A stretch of DNA of 64,000 nt, taken from assembly GCA_018389105.1 (NCBI GenBank), contig JACATO010000599.1, positions 527,501-591,500 on the forward strand. The letters are read 5' to 3'. The position numbers and the translations under genes were made by a program. This stretch comes from Nautilus pompilius. Taxonomy: Eukaryota; Mollusca; Cephalopoda; Nautilida; Nautilidae. Each line of letters begins with the position of its first letter. Position 1 is the stretch's first letter. The notes beneath the pieces are model-generated. The model did not search any database. It was not told the DNA's origin and saw only the letters and a list, made by a program, of their open reading frames with translations. Positions 48,000 to 58,749 of the stretch are shown here, one piece after another.

Positions 48000-49190
48000 T
48001 GCTTTCGAGAAGATAACTGATATTACCCTTCTTCATTTGATATAACGACAAGTGGTATATGAAAGCACAGATTGGAAAACACGTTTCTTTCATGGCTATA
48101 TAAGTAATGTAAGTGCAGCACTGCCAATCAGAGGAAAGGGACATAGACATTCAGTCAAACTATCAGAAACCAACCACCATGTTTAATTACACGCCAGACC
48201 TTCATTTGTTGTTCTTCAGTCACCAATTATCATTGGATGAGGATCCATTGCTGTTCGGTGCAGTCATTTTGGTAGCAGAACTGCATGGTGTGGGAGGAAT
48301 CTGACTGACTGTAGGACTTTCTCTGATTGTTCCAGGTCACCTGATTGAGATTGTCAGATCAGAAGTTCTGCTTTTTCATCAATAACTGGCACCAAAGATG
48401 CCAAGCCACACCAGATTCCCTGCTTTTGTCGGGGGTCAGCAGAATTACCACAACATTGGATTGGACAGCCACCAATCCCTAGACATGCCATCCATTACGC
48501 ACTTTTTTTGGAATATCAGATAAAGTTCTGAAATCATTCATCATCCACAAAACCTACATGATCTGGGCATTGCCTTGACCCATTAGGAGTGGCAGAAAGT
48601 ATTTAGTGTATTAACCGCATGTCTTAGGTTGCTCACATCCTTGAAACTATAGTTATGGATTCTCCATTAGTATGTTTTAAATAAATTCACGAGCTAATTT
48701 GGTTTAGGAATAAACTTTTTTTTTATAATTTCCAACCACACTGTTTCTTGACAAGAGTAATACATGATCTTACATTTCAATAATCGTATCCATGGATTTT
48801 GTGCCCAATATGTATGGGTTAATTTTACAGAATTTTAAATTAAATTATCACCTGGTCATGGCTTTACACTTAGGAATATAAAATGTTTGCAAACAAACAA
48901 ACAAAATCCATAATTTAATAAATATTTCTTCTCTGATAAGGGAATGTAAGTAATATACACTTCCATACATGACAGAGATGGAGAAAAAAAGAAATACTTT
49001 TTAGAAAAGTGAAAACCTGTGACTTCTTAAGTGTACAATATTTTAATGCTTCTTACCATTTGTGTTTGTTTTTTTTTTGTACTAAAAATGCAGCATTTTC
49101 ATAAACTGGAAATTAAGAAAGAAAAGAAATTATTATTTATAGATCTCTCCATAGCATTTAAATGTTCTATTACAAGATTCTCAACAAAGA
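48000..49190. other. no supported gene
   Basis: The piece from about 48,100 to 48,600 is less AT-rich and may be an old DNA-transposon remnant, but I could not assign it. The rest is AT-rich. Confidence 0.35.
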
Positions 49191-49192
49191 AG

Positions 49193-49462
49193 TTAACCCT
49201 CTGGAGTCAATAGAGCCAATCCGTCAGGCCCTTAAAAAAAATCCCTTGCTAAACGGTTTCATATAGCTGGCGTGGACCAATCAGCAGTGGCCTTACAGTA
49301 AAGTGACATCCAATATAGCTGGCATGGACCAATTAGCAATGGCTTTACAGTAAAGCAACATCCCTTATAGCTGGCATGGACCAATCAGCAATGACCTTAC
49401 AGTAAATCAATGGTAGCAGTTAGGTTTTCCATTTCCAAAAGCACCTGTCTCAAAAGGATTAA
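49193..49462. mobile_element. possible piggyBac-like MITE (270 bp, TTAA ends)
   Basis: Starts TTAACCCTCTGGAGTCA (49,193) and ends with the approximate complement, TTAATCCTTTTGAGACA read inward from 49,462. TTAA at both borders and a CCT-starting inverted repeat of about 17 bp are hallmarks of piggyBac elements. It has no coding capacity. Inside lie three 52-bp direct repeats. The match between the ends is imperfect, so the assignment is tentative. Confidence 0.4.
49262..49413. repeat. three tandem 52-bp repeats
   Basis: Units start at 49,262, 49,314 and 49,366 with TATAGCTGGCRTGGACCAAT, followed by a segment with TTACAGTAAA. The third unit is partial. Each contains a CCAAT pentamer. They may be subterminal repeats of the surrounding TTAA-bounded element. 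Confidence 0.88.
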
Positions 49463-49464
49463 AG

Positions 49465-50225
49465 TAGGCACACAGCTTCACCTGACATCTGTAAAAATTC
49501 TTTATTAAATAATGCTGCAGATATGCTAGATGAGTTAAGTATATATAACATTTCAACCTATTTGTATGATCCACAAGTTCTTTACAGTGAGCTTTGCTTG
49601 ATTAGTTTTCCACCCCAGTCAGTGCTTTGCTAGCCTTGTTGCCTTAAGACTTTCAAAAAATTTTGTTTGTCAATGTCTTGAGATTTAATCTTCTTTTCTA
49701 ATTTCTCTTCCTCAGAGCCTAGAGACCACCCTTTCATTTTCTGTTTTTTATTGTAGCCTGAAGACTTAATTTCTTCTCTTTATTCCTGTGCATTCCTGCT
49801 ATAAATTCAAATAGTTTATTTTGATTTTGTTTTTGTTTTTTGGTCCCTTGTTGGAGTCAGGGTACAGTTGTTCTGTTGCTTATTGTCATTTGGCAATGGC
49901 AAATATGTCACTGGTTATGCTGAACATTTGCAAGAACCCTGGGTAGTTTGATGATGCAATTAAAATGCAGTGATGGTTTGCATTTGTTACTGATTTGGAA
50001 AATGTTTGGATAAAAAGTTTTAACAAATCTGTATTTGAATTTCATCATAAATGCAGCAGGAATCCGCTTTACTGGTTTGGTTATCAATGTTACTGTACTG
50101 GGGGGTCTTTATTCTTAGCTGTAACATTTAATAGAGATAAAAATCCATATTTTGGAAACTATAAGTCTGCAAAGTGCACAGAAAATCTCTCTGGTTTATC
50201 AGTAAACACCTCTACGGTTGGGTGG
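49465..50225. other. no supported gene
   Basis: AT-rich. A 77-codon frame (49,995-50,228) shows no recognisable motif. Confidence 0.35.
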
Positions 50226-50234
50226 TAAGTAGGG

Positions 50235-50470
50235 CAAATAGAATTTTAGAACTGTCTGCATGAAGGTGCCAGACGATCTATCTATCTCTCTAAAGCTTTG
50301 ATTAGACCACATTTGGAAGATGTGGTGCAGGGTTGGTGTCCATATTTTGTTAAGGATGTTGATAGTTTGGATAAGTCATTTTACTGCAATGTTTTAGGGA
50401 ATGAGAGATCATAGTTATATGAAGTATTTCGCAAAACTGTGATCGCCTACTCTTTCATGTCGTATGGAGA
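50235..50470 (+). pseudogene. LINE reverse-transcriptase C-terminal fragment
   Basis: Plus strand with frame corrections: KGNRILELS, then SKALIRPHLEDVVQGWCPYF, then VKDVDSLDK. This is the block xxKALIRPHLEYxxQxWSP..KDID.LEK found after the RT core in CR1/jockey-type LINEs. Later YEVFRKTVIAYSFMSYGDLG matches the following region loosely. The catalytic domain itself is absent. A different clade from the L1-like copy at 27-28.6 kb. Confidence 0.62.
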
Positions 50471-50489
50471 TTTAGGAAAAGGCAGACAC

Positions 50490-51880
50490 ATTGCATTTTT
50501 TTTTTTTTTTTTTTGCTTTGCCTTACGCCCAACGAAGAAGGGAACATAAATACAATTTTTTTTTTTTTTAAATTGTGGTAGGACAGACTATAATAGTTTT
50601 AAAGTGCATTGGTCAGGTACTTTGGGATGATGGAAGCTTTATGTGTGTCCTGTGAGTTTCCCATGATTACAATTATTATTACGCCATGATTTGTTTGGTT
50701 GGGTAAATTATTGTTGTAGCAATGTCATATAACACAGCTTTTACTGTACTGGGAAAAAGTCAATTGTTGGTTGCCTTAAATTCCATGTTTAATGATGTTT
50801 AATTGCGAGTAAACGTTTGGAAAATGTACATCCCCCCCCAAAAAAGATAACATTGACAGAAACAACAAATATTTTTGCTAAATTTGATATCTGAGAAACA
50901 TCTTTTGGTTAGGTTTTTCAAGCTGCTTGAAGTGATGGTGTCAAAGCTTTGCGAGTTCTGTCATAGGATTGACATCCACAACAAATATGTGTGTGTTATG
51001 GTGGTGAATGCATCAAAACTGCCAACAGAAATTGCTTGGTTTCACCAGCATCAAGTTATTCAAGACTGCAGTGGGCCGAAAGGATGAAGAGGGTTGGAGG
51101 ACTACTCACTTCTCTGGACAAGAAGACTTCATCTTTAATGCTCGACATAAAAAAAAAAAAACTGAAATAAGAAAAGGAAGTTTATTGGTGAGATTTTAAG
51201 GGGATAGTTTTGCTTCTCTCCCACCACCTTAGGTAGCAGTAATAATGGAGCCTGTGATCTTCCCCTTTGTGGCACTAAATTTTGTATTTACTGTGCTACA
51301 AGTTGCTTCTTCATGCCAGTCACCAAAGATGAAATCTTATTCCATGTAAACGTCAGGAAAACACATCGCAGGGATTTTTCTCTTTCTTTTTTTGATTGAG
51401 CAGCTTTATTTTAGGGCATTTGTCTGAAACTTTCCAGGGAGAAACTGGTTCTAGAAAATTGATCAGAAAAGCGTTTTCTTTTATTTTTGTCAGATCTCTT
51501 TAGGGGCCAGCCCCTTTCACGGTCGACCCTCTTCAATACAGCAAACACCTGAAAAGAAGGAAGACAAATTATTTATGTGGTATACTGCATCTTCGTCCAA
51601 GTTTAGTGATTTTATGAACTGTACCGGGAAGCACCAAGTCACATCCTGCAGATTATATATACATACACATATATAAGATATGCAATATCACTTCCTTTAC
51701 CCTTTATGATGACCAAATAAGTTACATGGCCTGTAATGAGAATTTTTTTTTGCCATACAAAATTAGCTAAGTCAGCGTTTTAGGTGCCGCACATGGACGT
51801 AAGCGCAAACTGACTACAATAAGGGGGATTAGGGCATCTAATAAAAAGGATATTTTGGAAATTCCGCTGACTTTCACAGT
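50490..51880. other. no supported gene
   Basis: Poly-T tracts (50,498-50,514; 50,556-50,568). Nothing recognisable. Confidence 0.4.
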
Positions 51881-51884
51881 ATTT

Positions 51885-52193
51885 AAAAAAAAGAGGGGGG
51901 GGAAGCCCACATTCAGTCAGTAGGCCCAGCAGTTCTAGAACACTTTCTATTGTGAAGCATGCAGGGAGATTTATCTTAATTACATTCTCTTTGCCTATAA
52001 TGAGTCAAAACCTACGCCTAGACAACATCGCTTACCATTGCTCTCCTGCTGCTGCACCTGTGTTTGCCAAGGCCATGAGTTATAAAAGATGCTGACCCTA
52101 CTACGGGGAGCTGCATACAGCATGTGGTGGATAGTGCCCTGTCATTTGATCACTGACTGTTATAAATAATTTGTTTATGACTTTTAAAAAAAA
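51885..52193. repeat. tandem duplication, copy 1 (309 bp unit)
   Basis: The segment from the A/G-rich start (AAAAGAGGGGGGGGAAGCCC) through GACTTTT recurs directly downstream with a 309-bp offset. The copies appear identical by eye apart from the homopolymer tracts. Each copy contains CCATGAGTTATAAAAGATGC, which includes a TATAAAA, and no gene. Confidence 0.93.
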
Positions 52194-52502
52194 AAAAAAA
52201 AGAGGGGGGGGAAGCCCACATTCAGTCAGTAGGCCCAGCAGTTCTAGAACACTTTCTATTGTGAAGCATGCAGGGAGATTTATCTTAATTACATTCTCTT
52301 TGCCTATAATGAGTCAAAACCTACGCCTAGACAACATCGCTTACCATTGCTCTCCTGCTGCTGCACCTGTGTTTGCCAAGGCCATGAGTTATAAAAGATG
52401 CTGACCCTACTACGGGGAGCTGCATACAGCATGTGGTGGATAGTGCCCTGTCATTTGATCACTGACTGTTATAAATAATTTGTTTATGACTTTTAAAAAA
52501 AA
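52194..52502. repeat. tandem duplication, copy 2
   Basis: Second copy of the 309-bp unit. The junction is an A17 tract followed by AGAG and G8, so slippage or unequal exchange at homopolymers, or an assembly artefact at them, is likely. Confidence 0.93.
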
Positions 52503-52769
52503 AAAAAGAAGAGGGGTCTTGTTCTGATATCGGGTTGCATCAGTCTTATAGTGTTGTTTGTTTTGTTGTTTTTTTTCTTTTTCTAGTGAACAAATCAATG
52601 ATGAACGCTACTGTATAAGAAAAATTAGATGTCACATTGGAAGTTTGTTTGCTGCCATCTCTTGGTAGAGGCAACTGCTTGCAGGCCTTTCTTCCCTCTT
52701 CAGTTGTTTTGAGTCGTTATTGCTATAGTGCTGTGTTTTTAATCACTTTATATCTCCTGAAATATCTAT

Positions 52770-53970
52770 AAAATTAATCAACGGACACAGTTTGCCACCT
52801 GATGAAGTATACAACATTGATGAAAAAGGTTTATTTTGGAAATGTTTACCTACTTCTACTCCAGCAGGTGTGAATGAATCTAGTGCTGGTGGTTTTAAAC
52901 AAAATGACGATCAAATAACTAAGCTTAATTGTGCAAATTCTTTAGGCATACATAGGGTTAAATTATTAGTGACAGATAAATATTATCACCCTAGAGCATT
53001 TAAATGTATTACCAATCTACCTGGGACTTACAGAGCCCAAAGTAATGCATGGTGGATAAGGAGATTCTTCTTGATTGATTTCATTATCATTTTATACCTG
53101 AAGTGAAAGGAGATTTTAAGAAAATTGGAAAGCCTGAAAGGTACTCCCTTATTAGATAATTGTGAGGTTCACTCACCTAAAGCAGAGCTAGAGCCAGGTA
53201 ATATTTTTGCCACTTATCTCCCTGCCAATTTTACCTCATTGATTCCAACTTATGGATCAGGGCATCATTCAGAACATGAAATGCTACTATAGAAAAGGTT
53301 TTCTAGGAAAGTTAATTAATCATGGTACACTACAGTAGTTCCAATCTCTCTCTATAACATTAAAGATGCTATTTTCAATTTTGCCTGTGCATGGAGATCT
53401 GTAAAAAAGTGAAACTTTGAGGAGAGTGTGGAGAAAATTATTACCTACTGTTATGTTTGGCAAAGGGTCCTCAGATGATGATGAATTTGAAGGCTTTAAC
53501 ATTGGGCCTTGGAAATCTACAGTTGCACAAATTCTTGCCATTGTGAGAAATGCTGCTGCTGCTAATCCAGTAAGCAAACTTGTATGAACTAAAGTTGAAG
53601 AATTGATTGAAACAGACAGGGAAGTTGAAATTCCCCAACTTTTTAGTAATGCAGAAATCAGTGGGAGCATTTGATAACCCTAATAAGGCTAAGGAGAGAG
53701 GAAAAGGCTAAAGAAGATTTTAGTGAAGAAGAGAAAGTAACTTCAGATGACACTGCTTTAGGTTTTGAAGCATACTTAAACTTTGCTGATAGATATGCTT
53801 CCTATTCTGCACAAGAACTTATACAGCTGTGTTTTATGCATTCATCTTTTTCTAATAAAAAAGACAGGATGTAACTAGGCAAACTGACATCAGAGATCTC
53901 TTCAAAAAACTTCCAAGGCTTGTTGCAGAGTCAGTGGCATCATTTCCTTTAAAAGATTCACTCCATTGGC
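52770..53970 (+). pseudogene. Tigger/jerky-type DDE transposase, catalytic half, degraded
   Basis: With frame corrections the plus strand carries the whole DDE domain of a Tigger-like transposase. First Asp: VYNIDEKGLFWKCLPT (about 52,809). Then KLLVTDKYYHPRAFK and LPGTYRAQSNAWW. Second Asp: LLDNCEVHSPKAELEPG (about 53,150). Third Asp: [15 protein letters not shown] (about 53,255). The C-terminal acidic tail reaches EAYLNFADRYASYSAQELIQ and a zone ending near 53,970. Several frameshifts and stops (for example at 53,336 and 53,586) inactivate it. The N-terminal DNA-binding half is missing, and terminal repeats could not be placed. It is distinct from the N-terminal Tigger relic at 30 kb. Confidence 0.82.
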
Positions 53971-54302
53971 AGATTATTTGGAATTCCTCCAAGGACATTC
54001 ATCAATGTTTAAACTAAAGATATCCAGTGCTACTGACCAGTCATCTATCAAGTATCATGCAAAGTACAATACAGTGGTGATCTCTGACTTTGGCAGTGAA
54101 AGAGTTAATGATCCCAATTTTTTTTTTCCACACTATTTTATTGTTAAGATTTCCAAGATGAGGATTGATGGCAAACAAACTTAATTTATGAGAGCTACAG
54201 TTTTGCACAATTTTTTCCTTCACATTACTATTAGATTGCAATACTTGTTTCTGTTTTTAAATTGTAGATCACTTTATCTGGGTTCACTATTTAAATGACC
54301 TA

Positions 54303-56004
54303 GACATGCAATCTGAATTCACTTTCTGTCCACTGATAGTTTTGAAACACCTCTTCACAATGCTTTGCTATGAAATTGGTTATTAGGTTCTGATAACACT
54401 GGTCAATACAATTTTTGCTGACTTATATCTGAGACTTGTTTCTGACTAATCTGGGGGTGCTGATCTCAAATATCACATTGGTTTTTGCCTATCACGTCAA
54501 GTTTTTGCTCTACAGCATACCCCCATTTTCGATCGGTCGTCATAAAAAAGGACCCGATTACAATGATTTCCACAATCACCTCAATCCTATTCTTATAATT
54601 TTATTTAGAATGCCATTCCAACAAACAATAATATGAATCGATTTTGAGATTAACAAATATATTGTTTAACTATGACTTATCAAGTCAAAATATTGAAATA
54701 GAAAAATATAAACCAATGCTAGAATTGAATGGATTTTAGTCAAAAAAGGACACAAACTAATCCAGAATATTCTTATCATTTCATTTAGAATACCGCACAA
54801 ACAAAACAATGACAGACATGGGTTTATTTACATTAACTGATATCAGTAAATGGCACATTCTTCCTTCATGGATTAAATTTTCATTTGTAGGCTTTTCTGG
54901 AGTGCTTCATCTCCAGACAGTCTCTTCTAATACTCCAGCAGTAGTCGGCCATCACGTGAGTATCCCACCTTCCTTGGTATCACTCCTCCATAGCTTGTAT
55001 ATCTTGATGGAACCTCTCACCTTGCTCATCACTTACGTCACCTAGATTTTCAGGAAAATTTATCAAGATGACTGTTGAGGAAATGAACCTTTATGTTCAT
55101 GTTGCAACCAAGATGATGAAAATTCTTAAGCAATGTTTGGATAAAATCTTTGTAATTTTCAGTTTTTTTGTTTCCCAGGAAATTTTTTCACAACAGCCAC
55201 GAAAGAATTCCATGTTCTTTTCTTCATATCATTCATGGAGCTTGTGAAATGTTGATCTCTCATCAGTTTTCTGATTTGTGGCTCGTCAGACAAATCAGCT
55301 TTTGTTTTTTCATAACTGAGGCTAGGAAATGTTGTGCATATGTACTTAAAACAGTCACCTTCTATGCTCAGAGCTTTAACATATTGCTTCATTAGACCCA
55401 GTTTGATGCGAGAGGAGGAAAGATGATTTTTACCCGATCTACTAGTGGTCGGTTTTTGATATTTGGTTCTCCGACATTTAAGCATGTTCTCACCGGCCAG
55501 TTCTTCTGAGTCCAATGCTTGTCCTTAGCTCTACTATCCCACAGGCACAAGAAACATGGATATTTCATGTATCCTCCTTGTTGACCAAGTAAAAAGTTAA
55601 CCATTTTAATATCCCGTAAAACAAAAACTTGACGTGATTGGCAAAAACTGATTTATTTTTTAAATCAGCACCTCAAAATTAGTTGAAAGTCAGATCGTAG
55701 TCAGCAGAAAAAAGTGAAAAAATGTTGGCCGGTGTTATTTGTAATTGCTCAAATATTTAACTATGAAATCAATATGGCAGACAAAGTGAAACACCTAAGA
55801 AAATGCTGAGCTTTACCATAAATAATCATGCTAAAGAAACAGCTCTAACAACAAAAGAATTAACTTTGAATCTGCTTTTGAAGATTGGCATACATTTTGC
55901 CAACTTTTACTCATATGATTCATGGGTTTTTTTTATATTGTATTCTGGGAAGGTTTTCTAAATTATCAACAGATAGAAACCAGATTTGGATTGCATACAC
56001 ATTT
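54303..56004 (-). mobile_element. 1.7-kb inverted-repeat element carrying an uncharacterised conserved protein
   Basis: The outer ends are inverted. Left: ACATGCAATCTGAATTCACT. Right, read inward: GTATGCAATCCAAATCTGGT. Deeper arms also match. Left 54,398-54,420 ACTGGTCAATACAATTTTTG pairs with right ACCGGCCAACATTTTTT. Left 54,455-54,512, with GGTGCTGAT and TTTTTGCCTATCACGTCAAG, pairs with right TTTTTGCCAATCACGTCAAG (complement of 55,627-55,646). The right arm is about 130 bp longer. A broken protein frame lies between the arms on the minus strand. Outer arms match the MITE-like copies at 31.1 and 36.4 kb. Target duplications not resolved. Confidence 0.65.
54885..55619 (-). pseudogene. conserved uncharacterised protein family fragment (candidate transposase)
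   Basis: Reading the minus strand from 55,604: NFLLGQQGGYMKYPCFLCLW, DSRAKDKHWTQKNWPVRT, PLVDRVKIIFPPL. After a frameshift near 55,400: IKLGLMKQYVKALSIEGDCF, SYEKTKADLSDEPQIRKLM, VVKKFPG. After another near 55,165: NYKDFIQTLLKNFHHLGCN, FLNSHLDKFPENLGDVSDEQ, GERFHQDIQAMEE, an in-frame TGA, YQGRWDTHVMADYCWSIRRD, ending near KHSRKA. About 240 residues in all. From memory, proteins with these motifs are common and unnamed in invertebrate genomes, and I know of no assigned function. The C-x2-C, His and Asp/Glu-rich C-terminal block would suit a metal-dependent nuclease or transposase, but that is inference. The usual N-terminus is missing. Confidence 0.7.
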
Positions 56005-56005
56005 T

Positions 56006-57385
56006 GGTTTAATCGGTTTCTAATGTCCTGATCATATTATTTTATTTTATCTTATATGAATTTCTTTAGCTTGGTTAATGAAATTTTTGGAGGTTTCTAA
56101 GTAGCTCTATGAGATCATGATTGATGGTTTCTTATATGTCATGGTTTGACCTTGACCGGCAATAATATGGTTACCAATTCACTGAACATACGCTGCTGTA
56201 TCAAATAAAGATTTTCAAGTTACAGAGCACTTATAGCATACTTGTAGTACGAATGCTGACTTGTACATAGAACATTTACTTCAACAGGTAAAGTAGGATT
56301 TATTAAGACAGCGGTCTCTTGCCTGAAATAGATAAGAAAGTTATTAGTGAAAGTATAGCTGCATAGTGATATGTGCCATACTTCTCTGGATATATTTATT
56401 ATAAGCTGAGATTGCTTTATGATGGACCTAATCTGCCTGTCTCTCAGTTTGGGAAGGACTGAGGCCCAGATAAAATTATTCTGATAAAACATTCCCAAAT
56501 GGTTACAATATGATCTTCACACAATTCTATAGAAAATCATCGTCAAGCTATAAACAGTGAATTATTTGATCCATATGCATTATATGTATATAGATATCTA
56601 GGTTATGCAATTATATTGTGTCATTGTTCTGTTGTGATATTTGTTGAGGTTACTTTGAACACGATTTTTCAGTGCTGTATCAGGGTTGTAATACATGTTT
56701 TGAGTATGTAGCTGGAATTTCAAATGATAAATTATCAAATTGCAAGTAAGGCATAATTAGTCGATTATTCTCATGTTGATGCTTTCTGTTTTTTCTTCAT
56801 CTCCTTTAGGTGGGTGAGAGAAAGAGTGGGAAAAGTAATATGGTATTAGAGCCGATGAAACTAGCCCACAAAGTTTTTCACGGTCAATGTGACATGAGAG
56901 CTACAACATCATTTCTTCTCACATCCACAAAGAGTTTAGTAGGGATTTTCCTGGCAGATCCAGATAGCAAATAACTATAGTGCTATTCTTCCCCACTGGG
57001 GGTGTTTCCCTTGTGGAGAGGTTATCTCCATTGTTGAAACTGGCGTATAACAACCCAAACTTAAAAGTGATGCACAAACAACATTTTCATATAAGTTTAA
57101 CAACTATAGTAGGTAGGTAAGATTGCTTTGCATAACCTAAGGATGAGAATTTTAGAATATTTATTGCTGCCAACGATAAATAAAATACCATATATGAGAA
57201 AATTTATTAGAAAATGCAAATAGGAATAGTATCACTGTATCTATACTTAATCTTTATGTTTCTATTCCATCGTATCTAGTGAATATCCACTTAAGAATCA
57301 AATATGTATCTAAAAGCAAACTTTTAAAACAAATATTGGTTATCAATTTTCATTAAGGAATGGAATGTTCCTTTTTGGATTTTTA
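56006..57385. other. no supported gene
   Basis: AT-rich. The stretch from about 56,850 to 57,050 is less AT-rich but gives no recognisable protein. Confidence 0.4.
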
Positions 57386-57507
57386 CACAGTTGGAAATTA
57401 TTATGGAAACAGGAAAATTGGGTGTGACATTCAAATAACACATGTTGGCTTGCACTGTGATTGGTTGTTATGCAAACAATCAGAATGTGTCACACCTGCA
57501 GAAGGAC

Positions 57508-57515
57508 TATAAAAG
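57508..57515 (+). promoter_or_regulatory. TATA box of the Tc1 element
   Basis: CTATAAAAG lies about 120 bp inside the left end and upstream of the transposase frame. An inverted CCAAT (ATTGG at about 57,461) and an octamer-like ATGCAAAC lie 40-50 bp further upstream. The same CACTGTG-ATTGGTTGT block is present in the other copy near 18.1 kb, where the TATA is degraded. Confidence 0.45.
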
Positions 57516-57599
57516 TTAGGCAGTGATATGATTGTAGATTGGTAAAGGTGTGGTGACTACTGACTCCTGAGAAGGAAATATCACATGAGAAGCCTATAA

Positions 57600-58475
57600 A
57601 AATCAGTCTTAACTGGTGAAGGCTGCTACTCTATGCGACAGATTGCAACCTGACCTCATGTTTTAGAAAGGGGGGATATATGAAACTGGTACTGTTGACA
57701 TCAAACATGATTGAAATAGAAAGCCAAGACTCACCAAAACTGATGTTGAGCATGTCAGGGTATTTCTTCAAGAACAGTAAGACCTGCATTGGTACAAACT
57801 GGCCACAATGGATACATAGCTCCTGAAGTCCTTGCAGATGAAAGGCAACCAAACAGCAAGACTGAAATTGGCAGCAAAAATGAAGCAATAGATTTATGAA
57901 AAGCTGGAGGGATGACAGTTAAGTCCAAGTTTGAACTGTTTGGAAATAATCAACAAGAATGTGTTCAAAGGCCGACTGGGAAGCAGTATAAGAATCAGTG
58001 TACAACAGCTGAAACGAAGCATGAGGGGAGTGGGTCATTACATCTTTGGAGTTGCGTATCAGCCAATATTGTTTCAGAGATTTACATAAAATTCATGGTA
58101 TACTGGCTGTTGATGGGTTAAGGCTGGTTCTTAGCTATTATGCCATTTCTTCAGGAAGACTTCTATTTGGGAAGGAATTCATCTTCCAACATATCAGTGA
58201 CCACAAGCATATAGCCAGTGTGGTAAAGAACTACTTTGAACGTAGAAAGGCTGATGGAACACTCAAAAGAGGCCTTAACCTGCAAAACATTCTGACATAG
58301 GCATCACTGACACTATATATGGTTATATGGCTAATGAGGAAGTTAAACAGCAGCCAGACTCCTTGGATGGATCGTGGAAAGTGCTACAGGATGTTCGGAA
58401 CAGTATTCCACAGTCATATATTGATGGGAGCTTGGAAACAAGATGCTATGCTCTATATGATGCAGAGAGCTTTTA
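57600..58475 (+). pseudogene. Tc1-family transposase, degraded
   Basis: N-terminal helix-turn-helix remnants (about 57,620-57,720), then the catalytic domain. Residues after 57,912: TVKSKFELFGNNQQECVQRP (first Asp replaced; relatives have DESKFE), TGKQYKNQCTT, SGSLHLWSCVSANIVSEIY, SSGRLLFGKEFIFQHISDHK (second Asp site, FIFQQD in relatives, here FIFQHISD), HIASVVKNYFERRKADGTL. The segment with the last acidic residue (SPDLNPIE-like) is replaced by a short unalignable piece near 58,285-58,330. Then YMANEEVKQQPDSLDGSWKV and LQDVRNSIPQSYIDG. Loss of catalytic residues, stops and frameshifts make it dead. Confidence 0.82.
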
Positions 58476-58707
58476 TCAAATAGTAATGCACTGTACAATA
58501 TATTCATTTTGTTTTTGTAAAATTTTTCTAATAATGTATTGTGTATGTGTTATATATCTCTCTCTCCAAATTACTCATTGTTTGTGCATATTCTTTGTAT
58601 TTCCATAATTGTTTTCAATACTGTATGTAATCATGAATGTTCACTCATTCTATCACTGTCTTCAAACTTTTATACCGAACAGTTGTGCACAGGGAGTCAT
58701 CACACAG

Positions 58708-58710
<3 letters not shown>

Positions 58711-58742
<32 letters not shown>
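58711..58742. repeat. CA microsatellite
   Basis: (CA)n of about 16 units, about 90 bp beyond the right end of the Tc1 element. Confidence 0.9.
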
Positions 58743-58744
<2 letters not shown>

Positions 58745-58749
58745 CATGC

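Larger units (their letters stand above)
57388..58622 (+). mobile_element. Tc1-like DNA transposon, near full length, inactive
   Basis: Left end CAGTTGGAAATTATTATGGA then AACAGG (57,388 on). Right end, read inward, is CAGTATTGAAAACAATTATG then GAAATAC (to 58,622). Right flank TA, left flank TACA, so the target duplication is nearly preserved. A leader with CCAAT-type and TATA elements is followed by a degraded transposase frame. Length of about 1.24 kb is normal for a Tc1 element. Same family as the truncated copy at 17,520-18,244. Confidence 0.85.

Noticed and set aside
48340-48560. Possible mariner-type transposase relic (HWIGQPPIP-like reading)
   Set aside because: The match needs several frame changes within 100 bp and lacks the SPDL and QQD blocks.
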